NCBI RefSeq assembly: GCF_002294725.1
Contig: NZ_NSFT01000003.1
Location: 1 to 64,000 of the forward strand
Source: Mesorhizobium sp. WSM4313
Lineage (GTDB): Bacteria; Pseudomonadota; Alphaproteobacteria; Rhizobiales; Rhizobiaceae
Length of the DNA stretch: 64,000 nucleotides
Direction of reading: 5' to 3'
How positions within the stretch are numbered: position 1 is the first letter of the stretch; every line of letters begins with the position of its first letter. Both the position numbers and the translations under genes were made by a program. This document shows positions 7,561 through 14,507 of the stretch, in pieces. The notes under the pieces are model-generated. The model was given only the letters and a program-made list of their open reading frames with translations. It was not told the origin of the DNA and made no database searches.

Positions 7561-9288
7561 ATGACGCAGGGCCTCTCTCCCCTCAAGCTTGCCCTCTCTC
7601 GCTGCCGCGGCGGTTTCGCCGCGGTGGCGGGGTTCAGCTTCGTCATCAACCTGCTCGTGCTCTCGACCTCGATCTACATGCTGCAGGTCTATGACCGCGT
7701 GCTGACGGGACGCAGCCTGGAAACGCTCGTCTATCTGACGCTGATTACGACGGCGGCGCTGGCTGCAATGGGCGCGCTCGAATTCTTCCGCTCCCGGTTG
7801 CTGGTGCAGCTCGGCACCTGGATCGACCGCATGCTGTCGCCGCAGGTGCTGGGCCGCGGGCTTGAGAACGCGTTGCGCGGCTCCTCCTACCGCACCGAGG
7901 CGCTGCGCGACCTCGCCACGTTGCGCGGCTATCTTGGCGGCGGCGGCATCATGGCGCTGTTCGACGCGCCATGGATGCCGCTCTATCTCGGCTTCGTCTT
8001 CCTGCTGCATCCCCTGCTCGGACTTCTGGCGCTGGGCGGTGCGATCATCTTGTTCGGCCTCGCCCTTGCCAACAACGCGCTGACGGCCAACACGCTCAAG
8101 CAGGCCAACGCCGCTTCCGCGCGCGCCTACCAAGCGGCGGATGCCGGTTTCCGCAATGCCGAAGTCATCGACGGGATGGGCATGGGCGGGGTGCTCGCCC
8201 GACGTTGGGACGCGGCCAATGCGTCCGTGCTCGCGCTGCAGACAACCGCCAGCGACTGGGCCGGCCTGATCAATGCATTCACCAAGCCGTTCCGGATGTT
8301 CCTGCAGGTCGCGGTGCTGGGACTCGGCGCCTGGCTGTCGCTGCGCCACGAAGTCTCGCCCGGCGCCATGATCGCGGCGTCGATCATTATGTCGCGCGCG
8401 CTCGCGCCGGTCGAGCAGGCTATCGCCACCTGGAAGCAGACCACCGCCGCGCGCGAGGCCTGGCGCCGGCTGGACCGGCTGTTCGAGACTCCGTCGCTGC
8501 GCCCGCCGGGGATGGAATTGCCGCGTCCCCAGGGGCAGCTCTCGGTCGACGCCGTCACATATATGCCGGCTGGCGCAAAGGAGCCCGTGCTCAGGAACCT
8601 CTCCTTCGCCGTGCCGCCGGGCCAGGTGCTTGCGGTGATCGGGCCGTCGGCCGCCGGCAAGTCGACGCTTGCCCGCCTGATCGTCGGCATGCTTTCGCCA
8701 CAGCAGGGGCGGGTTCGGCTCGACAGTGTCGACGTGTTTGCCTGGAACCGCGCCGATTTCGGCTCCTATGTGGGCTATCTCCCCCAGGACGTCGAACTCT
8801 TTCCCGGAACCGTCCGCGAGAACATCGCCCGCATGGAGCAAGGCGATCCGGCCGAGATCGTGGCCGCCGCCCGGATGGCGGGCGTGCACGAGATGATCCT
8901 CAGGCTCCCAAATGGCTATGATACCGAGATAGGCGAGCAGGGTTCGGTGCTCTCCGGGGGGCAGCGCCAGCGCATAGGGCTTGCCAGGGCGCTCTATCGC
9001 CGTCCGGCGCTGCTGGTGCTGGACGAGCCGAACTCCAATCTCGATGCCGTCGGCGAGGAAGCCCTGAACCAGGCGATTGCCGCGATGAAGGAGGCAGGTT
9101 CGACCGTGGTGATCGTCGCCCATCGCCCGTCGCTGATGGTGAACGTCGATTGCGTCCTGGTGCTAAACGAAGGCCAGTCGCAGATGTTCGGCCCGCGCGA
9201 CGTCGTGCTTGCGCAACTGCGCCGCCCCGAGCAGAACTCGGCTGCGCCACAGGTTCGGGTCGTGAGCTCCGAAAGGACCGGATCGTGA
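7561..9288 (+). CDS. Type I secretion ABC transporter (PrtD-like permease/ATPase)
   Basis: The 575-residue protein is the inner-membrane ABC exporter of a type I secretion system, of the PrtD/AprD class without a C39 peptidase domain. Hydrophobic segments at about 20-45, 55-75, 140-175 and 250-300 form the membrane domain. The nucleotide-binding domain follows: Walker A GPSAAGKST near 361, Q-loop in YLPQDVELFPG, signature LSGGQRQR near 463, Walker B LLVLDEP near 484 and the switch His in VIVAHRPS. It begins 34 bases after the RTX gene and overlaps the adaptor gene by four bases, so the three form one operon. The outer-membrane TolC partner is not in the window. Confidence 0.93.
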   Translation: MTQGLSPLKLALSRCRGGFAAVAGFSFVINLLVLSTSIYMLQVYDRVLTGRSLETLVYLTLITTAALAAMGALEFFRSRLLVQLGTWIDRMLSPQVLGRGLENALRGSSYRTEALRDLATLRGYLGGGGIMALFDAPWMPLYLGFVFLLHPLLGLLALGGAIILFGLALANNALTANTLKQANAASARAYQAADAGFRNAEVIDGMGMGGVLARRWDAANASVLALQTTASDWAGLINAFTKPFRMFLQVAVLGLGAWLSLRHEVSPGAMIAASIIMSRALAPVEQAIATWKQTTAAREAWRRLDRLFETPSLRPPGMELPRPQGQLSVDAVTYMPAGAKEPVLRNLSFAVPPGQVLAVIGPSAAGKSTLARLIVGMLSPQQGRVRLDSVDVFAWNRADFGSYVGYLPQDVELFPGTVRENIARMEQGDPAEIVAAARMAGVHEMILRLPNGYDTEIGEQGSVLSGGQRQRIGLARALYRRPALLVLDEPNSNLDAVGEEALNQAIAAMKEAGSTVVIVAHRPSLMVNVDCVLVLNEGQSQMFGPRDVVLAQLRRPEQNSAAPQVRVVSSERTGS

Positions 9289-10616
9289 CGGAAGCTACCT
9301 TGTCGTTGGAAATGCCGCCGCCACCGCCCGCCTGGCCGGCGGTGAGCGCCCATGTCTTCGGCGGCCTGACCGTCATCGGCCTGCTGTTCGGCGGCTTCGG
9401 CCTCTGGGCGGCCACCGCGCCGCTGACGAGCGCGGCGGTCGCGCCCGGGGTGGTGAAGGTCGACAGCAACCGCAAGACCGTACAGCACCTGGAAGGCGGC
9501 ATCATCCGGGAAATCCTGGTCCGGGAAGGAGACCAGGTCAGGCAGGGCCAGATACTGGTCCGCCTCGACGGGCTCGACGCGGAATCCGACCGCGATGCCG
9601 TGCGCGGTGAACTCGATGCGGCGCTCGCCGGCGAAGCCCGCCTGATCGCGCAGCGCGACGGCCTGAGCACGATTCCATTCCCGGCAGACCTGTCGGCCCG
9701 GCGAAGCGAACCGACCGTCGCCGAGGCCCTTGCCGGTCAGGAGCGCATTTTCCGCGACCAGGCCAAGGTTCAGGCTTCGGAGGTCGAGGTCTGGCAGCAG
9801 CGGATCGCTCAGTACCATGCCCAGATGTCGGCGCTCGCTGCGAGAGTTGCGGCCTTCGAGATCCAGTTGCCGTCTCTGCGGGAAGAGTTGGCCGACGCCC
9901 GCACGCTTCTCAAGAAAGGCTATGGGGTGAAGTCCCGCGTGCTCCAGCTCGAACGGCAGATCATCGCAGCACAAGGCGAGGCTGAGTCGAACCGTGGGAA
10001 CATAGAAAGCTTGCGGCAGCAGATAGCCGAGGCCAATGCGCAGATCGACAATGGCCGGCTTTCGTACATCAAGAAGGCGGCTGAGGACCTTCGTGACGTC
10101 CAGACCAAACGCTCCGAGCTCGAAAAGGCGCTTCAGAAGACCGACGCGCGCGCGGCGCGCCGCGATGTCGTTGCGCCGGAAGATGGGGCGGTGATCAACC
10201 TTCGATATTTCACGCCGGGCGGAGTTGTACCTCCCGGCGGGATTATTCTCGATCTCGTTCCCGATCAGGACAAGATGGTGCTGGACGTCAAGCTTCAGCC
10301 CCTGGATATCGATGTCGTTCGCCCCGGTCTGCCGGCGACGGTGCGGCTGGTCGCCTATAAGCAGAGAACCACGCCCACGGTGAAGGGCGCCCTTACCCGT
10401 GTTTCGGCCGACGCAGAGATCGACGAGCGCAGCGGCGCGACTTTTTTCCGGGGGACCGTCGAGGTGGGCGCCGATGAGCTTAAGAAGCTTCCGCAAGTGA
10501 AGCTATATCCGGGAATGCCGGTGGAGGTCTCCGTTGTTACAGGCAAGCGAACCATGCTCGAGTATCTCTTCCAGCCGGTCGCCGACAGTTTTGCTCACGC
10601 CTTCAGAGAGGAGTGA
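9285..10616 (+). CDS. HlyD-family type I secretion adaptor
   Basis: The 443-residue protein is the periplasmic adaptor (membrane fusion protein) linking the ABC exporter to an outer-membrane channel. One N-terminal membrane segment (about 25-50, VFGGLTVIGLLFGGFGLWA) is followed by a lipoyl/barrel-sandwich half (VKVDSNRKTVQHLEGGIIREIL), a long coiled-coil hairpin (about 150-290) and the closing beta domain (DVVAPEDGAV ... VSVVTGKRTMLEYLFQPV). The start is the GTG at 9285, which overlaps the exporter stop as GTGA and has AAAGGA upstream; in-frame codons before it lie within the exporter gene. PrtE/HlyD length is normal. Export of the RTX protein just upstream is the obvious job. Confidence 0.92.
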   Translation: MTEATLSLEMPPPPPAWPAVSAHVFGGLTVIGLLFGGFGLWAATAPLTSAAVAPGVVKVDSNRKTVQHLEGGIIREILVREGDQVRQGQILVRLDGLDAESDRDAVRGELDAALAGEARLIAQRDGLSTIPFPADLSARRSEPTVAEALAGQERIFRDQAKVQASEVEVWQQRIAQYHAQMSALAARVAAFEIQLPSLREELADARTLLKKGYGVKSRVLQLERQIIAAQGEAESNRGNIESLRQQIAEANAQIDNGRLSYIKKAAEDLRDVQTKRSELEKALQKTDARAARRDVVAPEDGAVINLRYFTPGGVVPPGGIILDLVPDQDKMVLDVKLQPLDIDVVRPGLPATVRLVAYKQRTTPTVKGALTRVSADAEIDERSGATFFRGTVEVGADELKKLPQVKLYPGMPVEVSVVTGKRTMLEYLFQPVADSFAHAFREE

Positions 10617-10621
10617 GAAAG

Positions 10622-10643
10622 GCGGCCAACCTCCCTTGGCCGC
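10622..10643 (+). terminator. Hairpin after the secretion operon
   Basis: Arms GCGGCCAA (10622-10629) and TTGGCCGC (10636-10643) with a six-base loop start eight bases after the adaptor stop codon. There is no U-tract after it, so termination would be weak or Rho-assisted; transcript-end protection is another possibility. Confidence 0.5.
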
Positions 10644-10753
10644 AACACAGGGTTGGGCGCGATAGCGCAGCAGTTCATTCATTGGGGGCGGTTGCGATCC
10701 ACCCCAGTCGATTGCCGCATTGCACAATTCCGCCCGGCCTGCACAATAGGCGC

Positions 10754-11356
10754 ATGTCCGCCGGTTCGTTGACCATCCTTGTTATCGACGAGAACCGCAT
10801 CCGTGCCTCGATCATCGAGGCCGGATTGCGGGACGCCGGCCATCGCCATGTCACGGTCGTCCATGACGTCGCCGGCATCGCCCGGCGCATCGCCGAGATC
10901 GAGCCGGACGTCATCGTCATCGATCTCGAAAATCCCAACCGCGACATGCTGGAGAACATGTTCCAGCTGTCGCGCGTGGTGAAGCGGCCGATCGCGATGT
11001 TCGTCGACCGCTCCGACCAGGCCTCGATCGAAGCAGCCGTCGATGCCGGCGTGTCCGCCTATGTGGTCGACGGGCTGAAGAAGGAACGCATCAAGCCGAT
11101 CCTCGACATGGCGATCAGCCGGTTCAATGCTTTCTCGCGCATGGCGCGCGAACTGGAGGAGGCGCGCAGCGAGCTCGAGAACCGCAAGGTCATCGACCGG
11201 GCCAAGGGCATATTGATGAAGTCGCGGGGCTTAAGCGAGGAGGCGGCCTATGCGCTGATGCGCAAGACCGCCATGAACCAGAACCGCAAGATCGCCGACA
11301 TCGCCCAGAGCCTGGTGACGGCGGCGGGATTGCTGGGACCGCTGGAGGGCGAATGA
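10754..11356 (+). CDS. nasT: ANTAR-domain antiterminator NasT
   Basis: NasT is a response-regulator-like protein that binds leader RNA and prevents termination ahead of nitrate assimilation genes. The 200-residue protein has a receiver domain (about 1-120; ILVIDENRIRASIIE at the N-terminus, VIVIDLENPNRD around the usual phospho-site) and a C-terminal ANTAR domain (about 133-193; KVIDRAKGILMKSRGLSEE then AYALMRKTAMNQNRKIADIA). The start is the ATG of MSAGSLTI, which gives the normal NasT length; an upstream extension would be unconserved. It overlaps nasS by four bases (ATGA). Two direct repeats TGCACAAT lie at 10721-10728 and 10740-10747 just before it, possible regulatory words. Its target leader is at 12789-12890. 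Confidence 0.92.
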   Translation: MSAGSLTILVIDENRIRASIIEAGLRDAGHRHVTVVHDVAGIARRIAEIEPDVIVIDLENPNRDMLENMFQLSRVVKRPIAMFVDRSDQASIEAAVDAGVSAYVVDGLKKERIKPILDMAISRFNAFSRMARELEEARSELENRKVIDRAKGILMKSRGLSEEAAYALMRKTAMNQNRKIADIAQSLVTAAGLLGPLEGE

Positions 11357-12585
11357 GCATGTCGGCAGCGCATCACATCACCGCCGGCTTCATGCCGCTC
11401 TTCGACAGCGCCGTCCTGGTCGCAGCCGGCGAGATAGGCTTTGCCGCGCGCGAGGGCATCGAGCTCAAGCTGCATCGCGAGACCTCCTGGGCCAATATCC
11501 GCGACCGCATCGCCATCGGCCACTTCGATGTCGCCCATATGCTCGGGCCGATGCCGCTCGCCTGCAGCCTCGGCCTCACGCCGCTTGCTTCCGAGACCAT
11601 CGTGCCGTTCTCGCTCGGGCTCGGCGGCAACTGCGTCACTGTTTCCAATGCGGTGTGGCAAGGCATGGCGGCGCATGGCGCAGCACCTGACCTCGATCCG
11701 GCGCGCGCCGGAGCAGCGCTCGGCGCACTGATCCGCGAGCGGGCGGCCGCCGGCCGCGAACCGCTGCGTTTCGCCGTCGTGCATCCGCATTCCGGGCACA
11801 ATTATGAGCTGCGCTACTGGCTCGCCGCCTGCGGCGTCGATCCCGACCGCGACATCGAGATCGTCATCGTGCCGCCGCCCTTCATGGCCGATGCATTGGC
11901 CGCCGGCCGCATCGACGGCTATTGCGTCGGCGAGCCCTGGAACAGCGCCGCCGTCGCGGCGGGCACCGGCCACATCGTCACCGTGAAGGCGCTGCTGTGG
12001 CGCAACAGCCCGGAAAAGGTGATCGGCGTGCGCAAGATGTGGGCCGAACAGAACCCGGACGCGCTGGCGGCGCTGCTGAGGGCGCTGCATCATTCCGCCC
12101 GCTGGTGTCAGGACCCGGCACACCGCGGTGAGCTGGCGGCGCTGATGGCGCGGCCCGACTTTCTTGGCCAGCCGGAGGCGATCCAGATGCCGGCCCTGAC
12201 CGGGCAGCTTCAACTTGGCGGGGGCGCGGCACGGCGCGTCGAGGATTTCTTCCTGCCCTTCGACAAGGCGGCCAACTTTCCCTGGAAGAGTCATGCGCTC
12301 TGGTTCTACACGCAGATGGTGCGTTGGGGGCAGTTGCCGCATACGCCGCAAAACCTCGCCATCGCCCGCGACTGTTATCGGCCCGATCTCTACCGCGCGG
12401 CATTGAGGCCGCTTGGCGTCGCCTTGCCAGGCGCCAATGCCAAGGTGGAGGGCGCGCTGAAGATGGCAACGCCGGTCGGCTCAGCGGGGGCAAGCCTGGT
12501 CCTTGGCCCCGACGGATTTTTCGACGGCCAGATCTTCGATCCGGACCGGATAGACGCCTATATTGCCGGCCAGCGGCGCGCCTGA
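11353..12585 (+). CDS. nasS: Nitrate/nitrite sensor NasS (NrtA/CmpA-like, cytoplasmic)
   Basis: The 410-residue protein resembles the periplasmic nitrate-binding protein NrtA but has no signal peptide, as expected of NasS, which holds NasT inactive until nitrate or nitrite binds. Typical family segments are the N-terminal TAGFMPLFDSAVLVAA, SWANIRDRIAIGHFDVAHML, GYCVGEPWNSAAV and NFPWKSHALWFYTQMVRWGQ. Its ATG overlaps the nasT stop, making the two a translationally coupled pair. It is followed by 363 bases of non-coding DNA that hold the nas promoter and leader, so nasTS and the structural genes are probably separate transcripts. Confidence 0.9.
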   Translation: MSMSAAHHITAGFMPLFDSAVLVAAGEIGFAAREGIELKLHRETSWANIRDRIAIGHFDVAHMLGPMPLACSLGLTPLASETIVPFSLGLGGNCVTVSNAVWQGMAAHGAAPDLDPARAGAALGALIRERAAAGREPLRFAVVHPHSGHNYELRYWLAACGVDPDRDIEIVIVPPPFMADALAAGRIDGYCVGEPWNSAAVAAGTGHIVTVKALLWRNSPEKVIGVRKMWAEQNPDALAALLRALHHSARWCQDPAHRGELAALMARPDFLGQPEAIQMPALTGQLQLGGGAARRVEDFFLPFDKAANFPWKSHALWFYTQMVRWGQLPHTPQNLAIARDCYRPDLYRAALRPLGVALPGANAKVEGALKMATPVGSAGASLVLGPDGFFDGQIFDPDRIDAYIAGQRRA

Positions 12586-12593
12586 TCATTTGC

Positions 12594-12626
12594 GCGCCAT
12601 TCTTGTGCATTGCACAAAATTTATGC
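12594..12626. promoter_or_regulatory. Tandem NtrC-like boxes upstream of the nas promoter
   Basis: Two sequences fit the NtrC pattern GCAC-N7-GTGC with one mismatch each: GCGC-CATTCTT-GTGC at 12594-12608 and GCAC-AAAATTT-ATGC at 12612-12626. They overlap a perfect TTGTGCA-T-TGCACAA palindrome (12603-12617). They lie about 110-140 bases before the -24 element of the sigma-54 promoter, a normal enhancer distance. The match is by eye. Confidence 0.45.
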
Positions 12627-12736
12627 GGAATGCCTGTGCCATTGATCAATGTTTGACCGCGTCGCCGCTCGGCCCGGTCGAAGGGCAAAGCTCCCACATC
12701 ATTGATTTTCCTTGAAATTCCGCTTCCGAACGAAAC

Positions 12737-12752
12737 TGGCACGCTTCGTGCT
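12737..12752 (+). promoter_or_regulatory. Sigma-54 (-24/-12) promoter of the nas operon
   Basis: TGGCACG-CTTC-GTGCT matches the consensus TGGCACG-N4-TTGCW at all but one fixed position, with GG and GC at the required spacing. Transcription would start at about 12763-12765, roughly 25 bases before the first leader hairpin. Confidence 0.8.
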
Positions 12753-12788
12753 TTGAAATAATCAAACCCGTTCGCGGGCAATGGAACA

Positions 12789-12823
12789 GGCGTCCAATGG
12801 CGGGCGCCACAGGCAAAGCTGCC
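12789..12823 (+). promoter_or_regulatory. NasT (ANTAR) RNA target: two hexaloop hairpins
   Basis: Hairpin P1: GGCGTCC (12789-12795) pairs with GGGCGCC (12802-12808), seven base pairs including one G-U, around loop AAUGGC. Hairpin P2: GGC (12812-12814) pairs with GCC (12821-12823) around loop AAAGCU. Both loops have six bases with A at position 1 and G at position 4, the defining features of ANTAR-binding RNAs. P2 is short and shares its 3' strand with the 5' strand of the terminator at 12821, as needed for an antitermination switch. Confidence 0.75.
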
Positions 12824-12890
12824 GCTCAGGTCAATGCGCGATCCCGGATGTACGGACGCGCGAGGCCTGGACGGCGGCTTTTTTCGTTTT
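12821..12890 (+). terminator. Leader terminator (attenuator) of the nas operon
   Basis: GCCGCT and AGGTC (12821-12832) can pair with GGCCT and GGCGGC (12864-12878), with an inner stem GCGCG (12836-12840) with CGCGC (12857-12861), followed directly by TTTTTT and, one triplet later, TTTTT. The imperfect outer stem with internal loops plus a strong U-tract fits an intrinsic terminator that NasT binding would prevent. It ends about 60 bases before the first downstream start codon. Confidence 0.7.
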
Positions 12891-12948
12891 TGGACCCGAC
12901 CACGCAAATCGATGGCGCCGATCCAGCCGGCGCCGAGCGGAGACGACG

Positions 12949-13125
12949 ATGACCAAACGGATCGCAACAACATTGCTCAAGGATTTCACCCGTCGCGATT
13001 TCCTGGTGAGCAGCGCGCTGACCGCGGCGCTCTTTGCTGCCGCGCTCCTGCTGTTTCCCGCCAATCACCAAACCGAAGGCAAAAGCCCGCAAGTGAGTGC
13101 GCAAGTCCCGGCCTCGCCCCGCTGA
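12949..13125 (+). CDS. 58-residue Tat-like signal-anchor peptide
   Basis: A small protein starting MTKRIATTLLKDF, with GCGGAG seven bases upstream of its ATG. Residues 14-19 (TRRDFL) match the twin-arginine motif, followed by a hydrophobic stretch (about 21-37, SSALTAALFAAALLLF) and a polar tail ending SAQVPASPR, with no clear AxA cleavage site. It would be a Tat-targeted or simply N-in membrane peptide. It lies between the NasT leader and the nitrate carrier and is the first gene of the operon. It could be the stranded leader of a lost Tat substrate such as a nitrate-binding protein, or a real small membrane protein. I do not recognise a family. Confidence 0.5.
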   Translation: MTKRIATTLLKDFTRRDFLVSSALTAALFAAALLLFPANHQTEGKSPQVSAQVPASPR

Positions 13126-13189
13126 CCGATGCCACGCCTCTGATCAACACAACGCGCGGTGCCTCCCACGCCGCAAACCGGAGCCGACC

Positions 13190-14491
13190 ATGACTGCAAA
13201 CCTCCCAGCCTCGCCCAGCCAGGATAATGCTCCCAGGCGGGCGCTCGTGATGTCCACCATCGCCTTCACCGTGTGCTTTGCGGTGTGGACGATCTTTTCC
13301 ATCATCGGCGTGCGCATCAAGCAGGAGCTCGGCCTGAACGAGACCGAGTTCGGCCTGCTCGTCGGCACGCCGATCCTGACGGGCTCGCTCGTGCGCATGG
13401 TGCTCGGCGTCTGGACCGACCGCTATGGCGGACGCCTGGTCTATACAGCGACCATGCTCGCCGCGGCGATCGCGACCTTCCTGCTCGCTTTCGCCCACAC
13501 CTACGGTCAGATGCTGCTTGCCGCTCTCGGCGTCGGCCTTGCCGGCGGCTCCTTTGCCGTCGGCGTCGCCTATGTCTCGCGCTTCTTCCCGGCCGGAAAA
13601 CAAGGCACTGCGCTCGGCATTTTCGGCGTCGGCAATGTCGGCGCCGCTGTCACCAAGTTCCTGGCGCCCTTCGTGCTGCTCGCCTGGGGCTGGCAGCCGG
13701 TGGCGTTGATCTGGGCCGCGGCGCTGGTCGTCATGGCCGCCATCTTCTGGTTCACCACCGGCGACGATCCGGTCATCCGCGAGCGCCGCGCCGGCAAGGC
13801 GGCGCCGGCAAGAAGCTTCTGGCAGGAATTCGCGCCGCTGAAGAACCTGCGGGTCTGGCGCTTCGCCTTCTATTATTTCTTCTCCTTCGGCGCGTTCGTG
13901 GCGCTGTCGCTCTGGCTGCCGCGCTACCTGATCGGCGTCTACGGTTTCGGCATCGCTACCGCCGGCATGATCGGCGCCGCCTATTCGATCCCCGCCAGCA
14001 TCTTCCGCGCCTATGGCGGCGTGCTTTCCGACCGCATCGGCGCCCGCACCGTGCTCTACTGGACCTTCAGCGTCTGTGCCGTCGCGACACTCGTTCTGTC
14101 TCTCCCCTCGGCAGACTATGTCGTGCGCGGCATCAGCGGGCCGATCCCCTTCCATTTCGAGATCGGCCCGCTCGCCTTCATCGCCGTCGCCTGCGTGCTC
14201 GGCTTCTTCATGAGCCTCGGCAAAGCGGCCGTCTACAAGCACATCCCCGCCTATTATCCGCAGAGCGTAGGCGCGGTCGGCGGCGTCGTCGGCATGATCG
14301 GCGGGCTCGGCGGCTTCATCCTGCCGATCGCCTTCGGCGCGCTGAACGATCTCACCGGGGTCTGGTCGAGCTGCTTCATGCTGCTCTTCCTCATCGTCGT
14401 CTCCTGCCTGGTCTGGATGCACGTCACCATCCGCCGGATGGAGCGCGCCGCCGCCGTCAACAACGCATCTCTTTCCTACGCCGCCGAATAG
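13190..14491 (+). CDS. narK: Nitrate/nitrite MFS transporter (NarK/NasA type)
   Basis: The 433-residue polytopic protein has about 12 membrane segments and belongs to the nitrate-nitrite porter branch of the major facilitator superfamily. Diagnostic are the two glycine-rich signature stretches, GIFGVGNVGAAVTKFLAP (about residues 143-160) and GGVVGMIGGLGGFILP (about 362-378), and the conserved arginines in VRMVLGVWTDRYGGR and IFRAYGGVLSDRIGAR. The start is the ATG of MTANLPASP; upstream in-frame codons lack similarity. It sits 16 bases before nirB, so it imports nitrate or exports/imports nitrite for the same pathway. Expression should depend on the NasT leader upstream. Confidence 0.92.
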   Translation: MTANLPASPSQDNAPRRALVMSTIAFTVCFAVWTIFSIIGVRIKQELGLNETEFGLLVGTPILTGSLVRMVLGVWTDRYGGRLVYTATMLAAAIATFLLAFAHTYGQMLLAALGVGLAGGSFAVGVAYVSRFFPAGKQGTALGIFGVGNVGAAVTKFLAPFVLLAWGWQPVALIWAAALVVMAAIFWFTTGDDPVIRERRAGKAAPARSFWQEFAPLKNLRVWRFAFYYFFSFGAFVALSLWLPRYLIGVYGFGIATAGMIGAAYSIPASIFRAYGGVLSDRIGARTVLYWTFSVCAVATLVLSLPSADYVVRGISGPIPFHFEIGPLAFIAVACVLGFFMSLGKAAVYKHIPAYYPQSVGAVGGVVGMIGGLGGFILPIAFGALNDLTGVWSSCFMLLFLIVVSCLVWMHVTIRRMERAAAVNNASLSYAAE

Positions 14492-14507
14492 ATCGGAGCA
14501 GAGCGAC

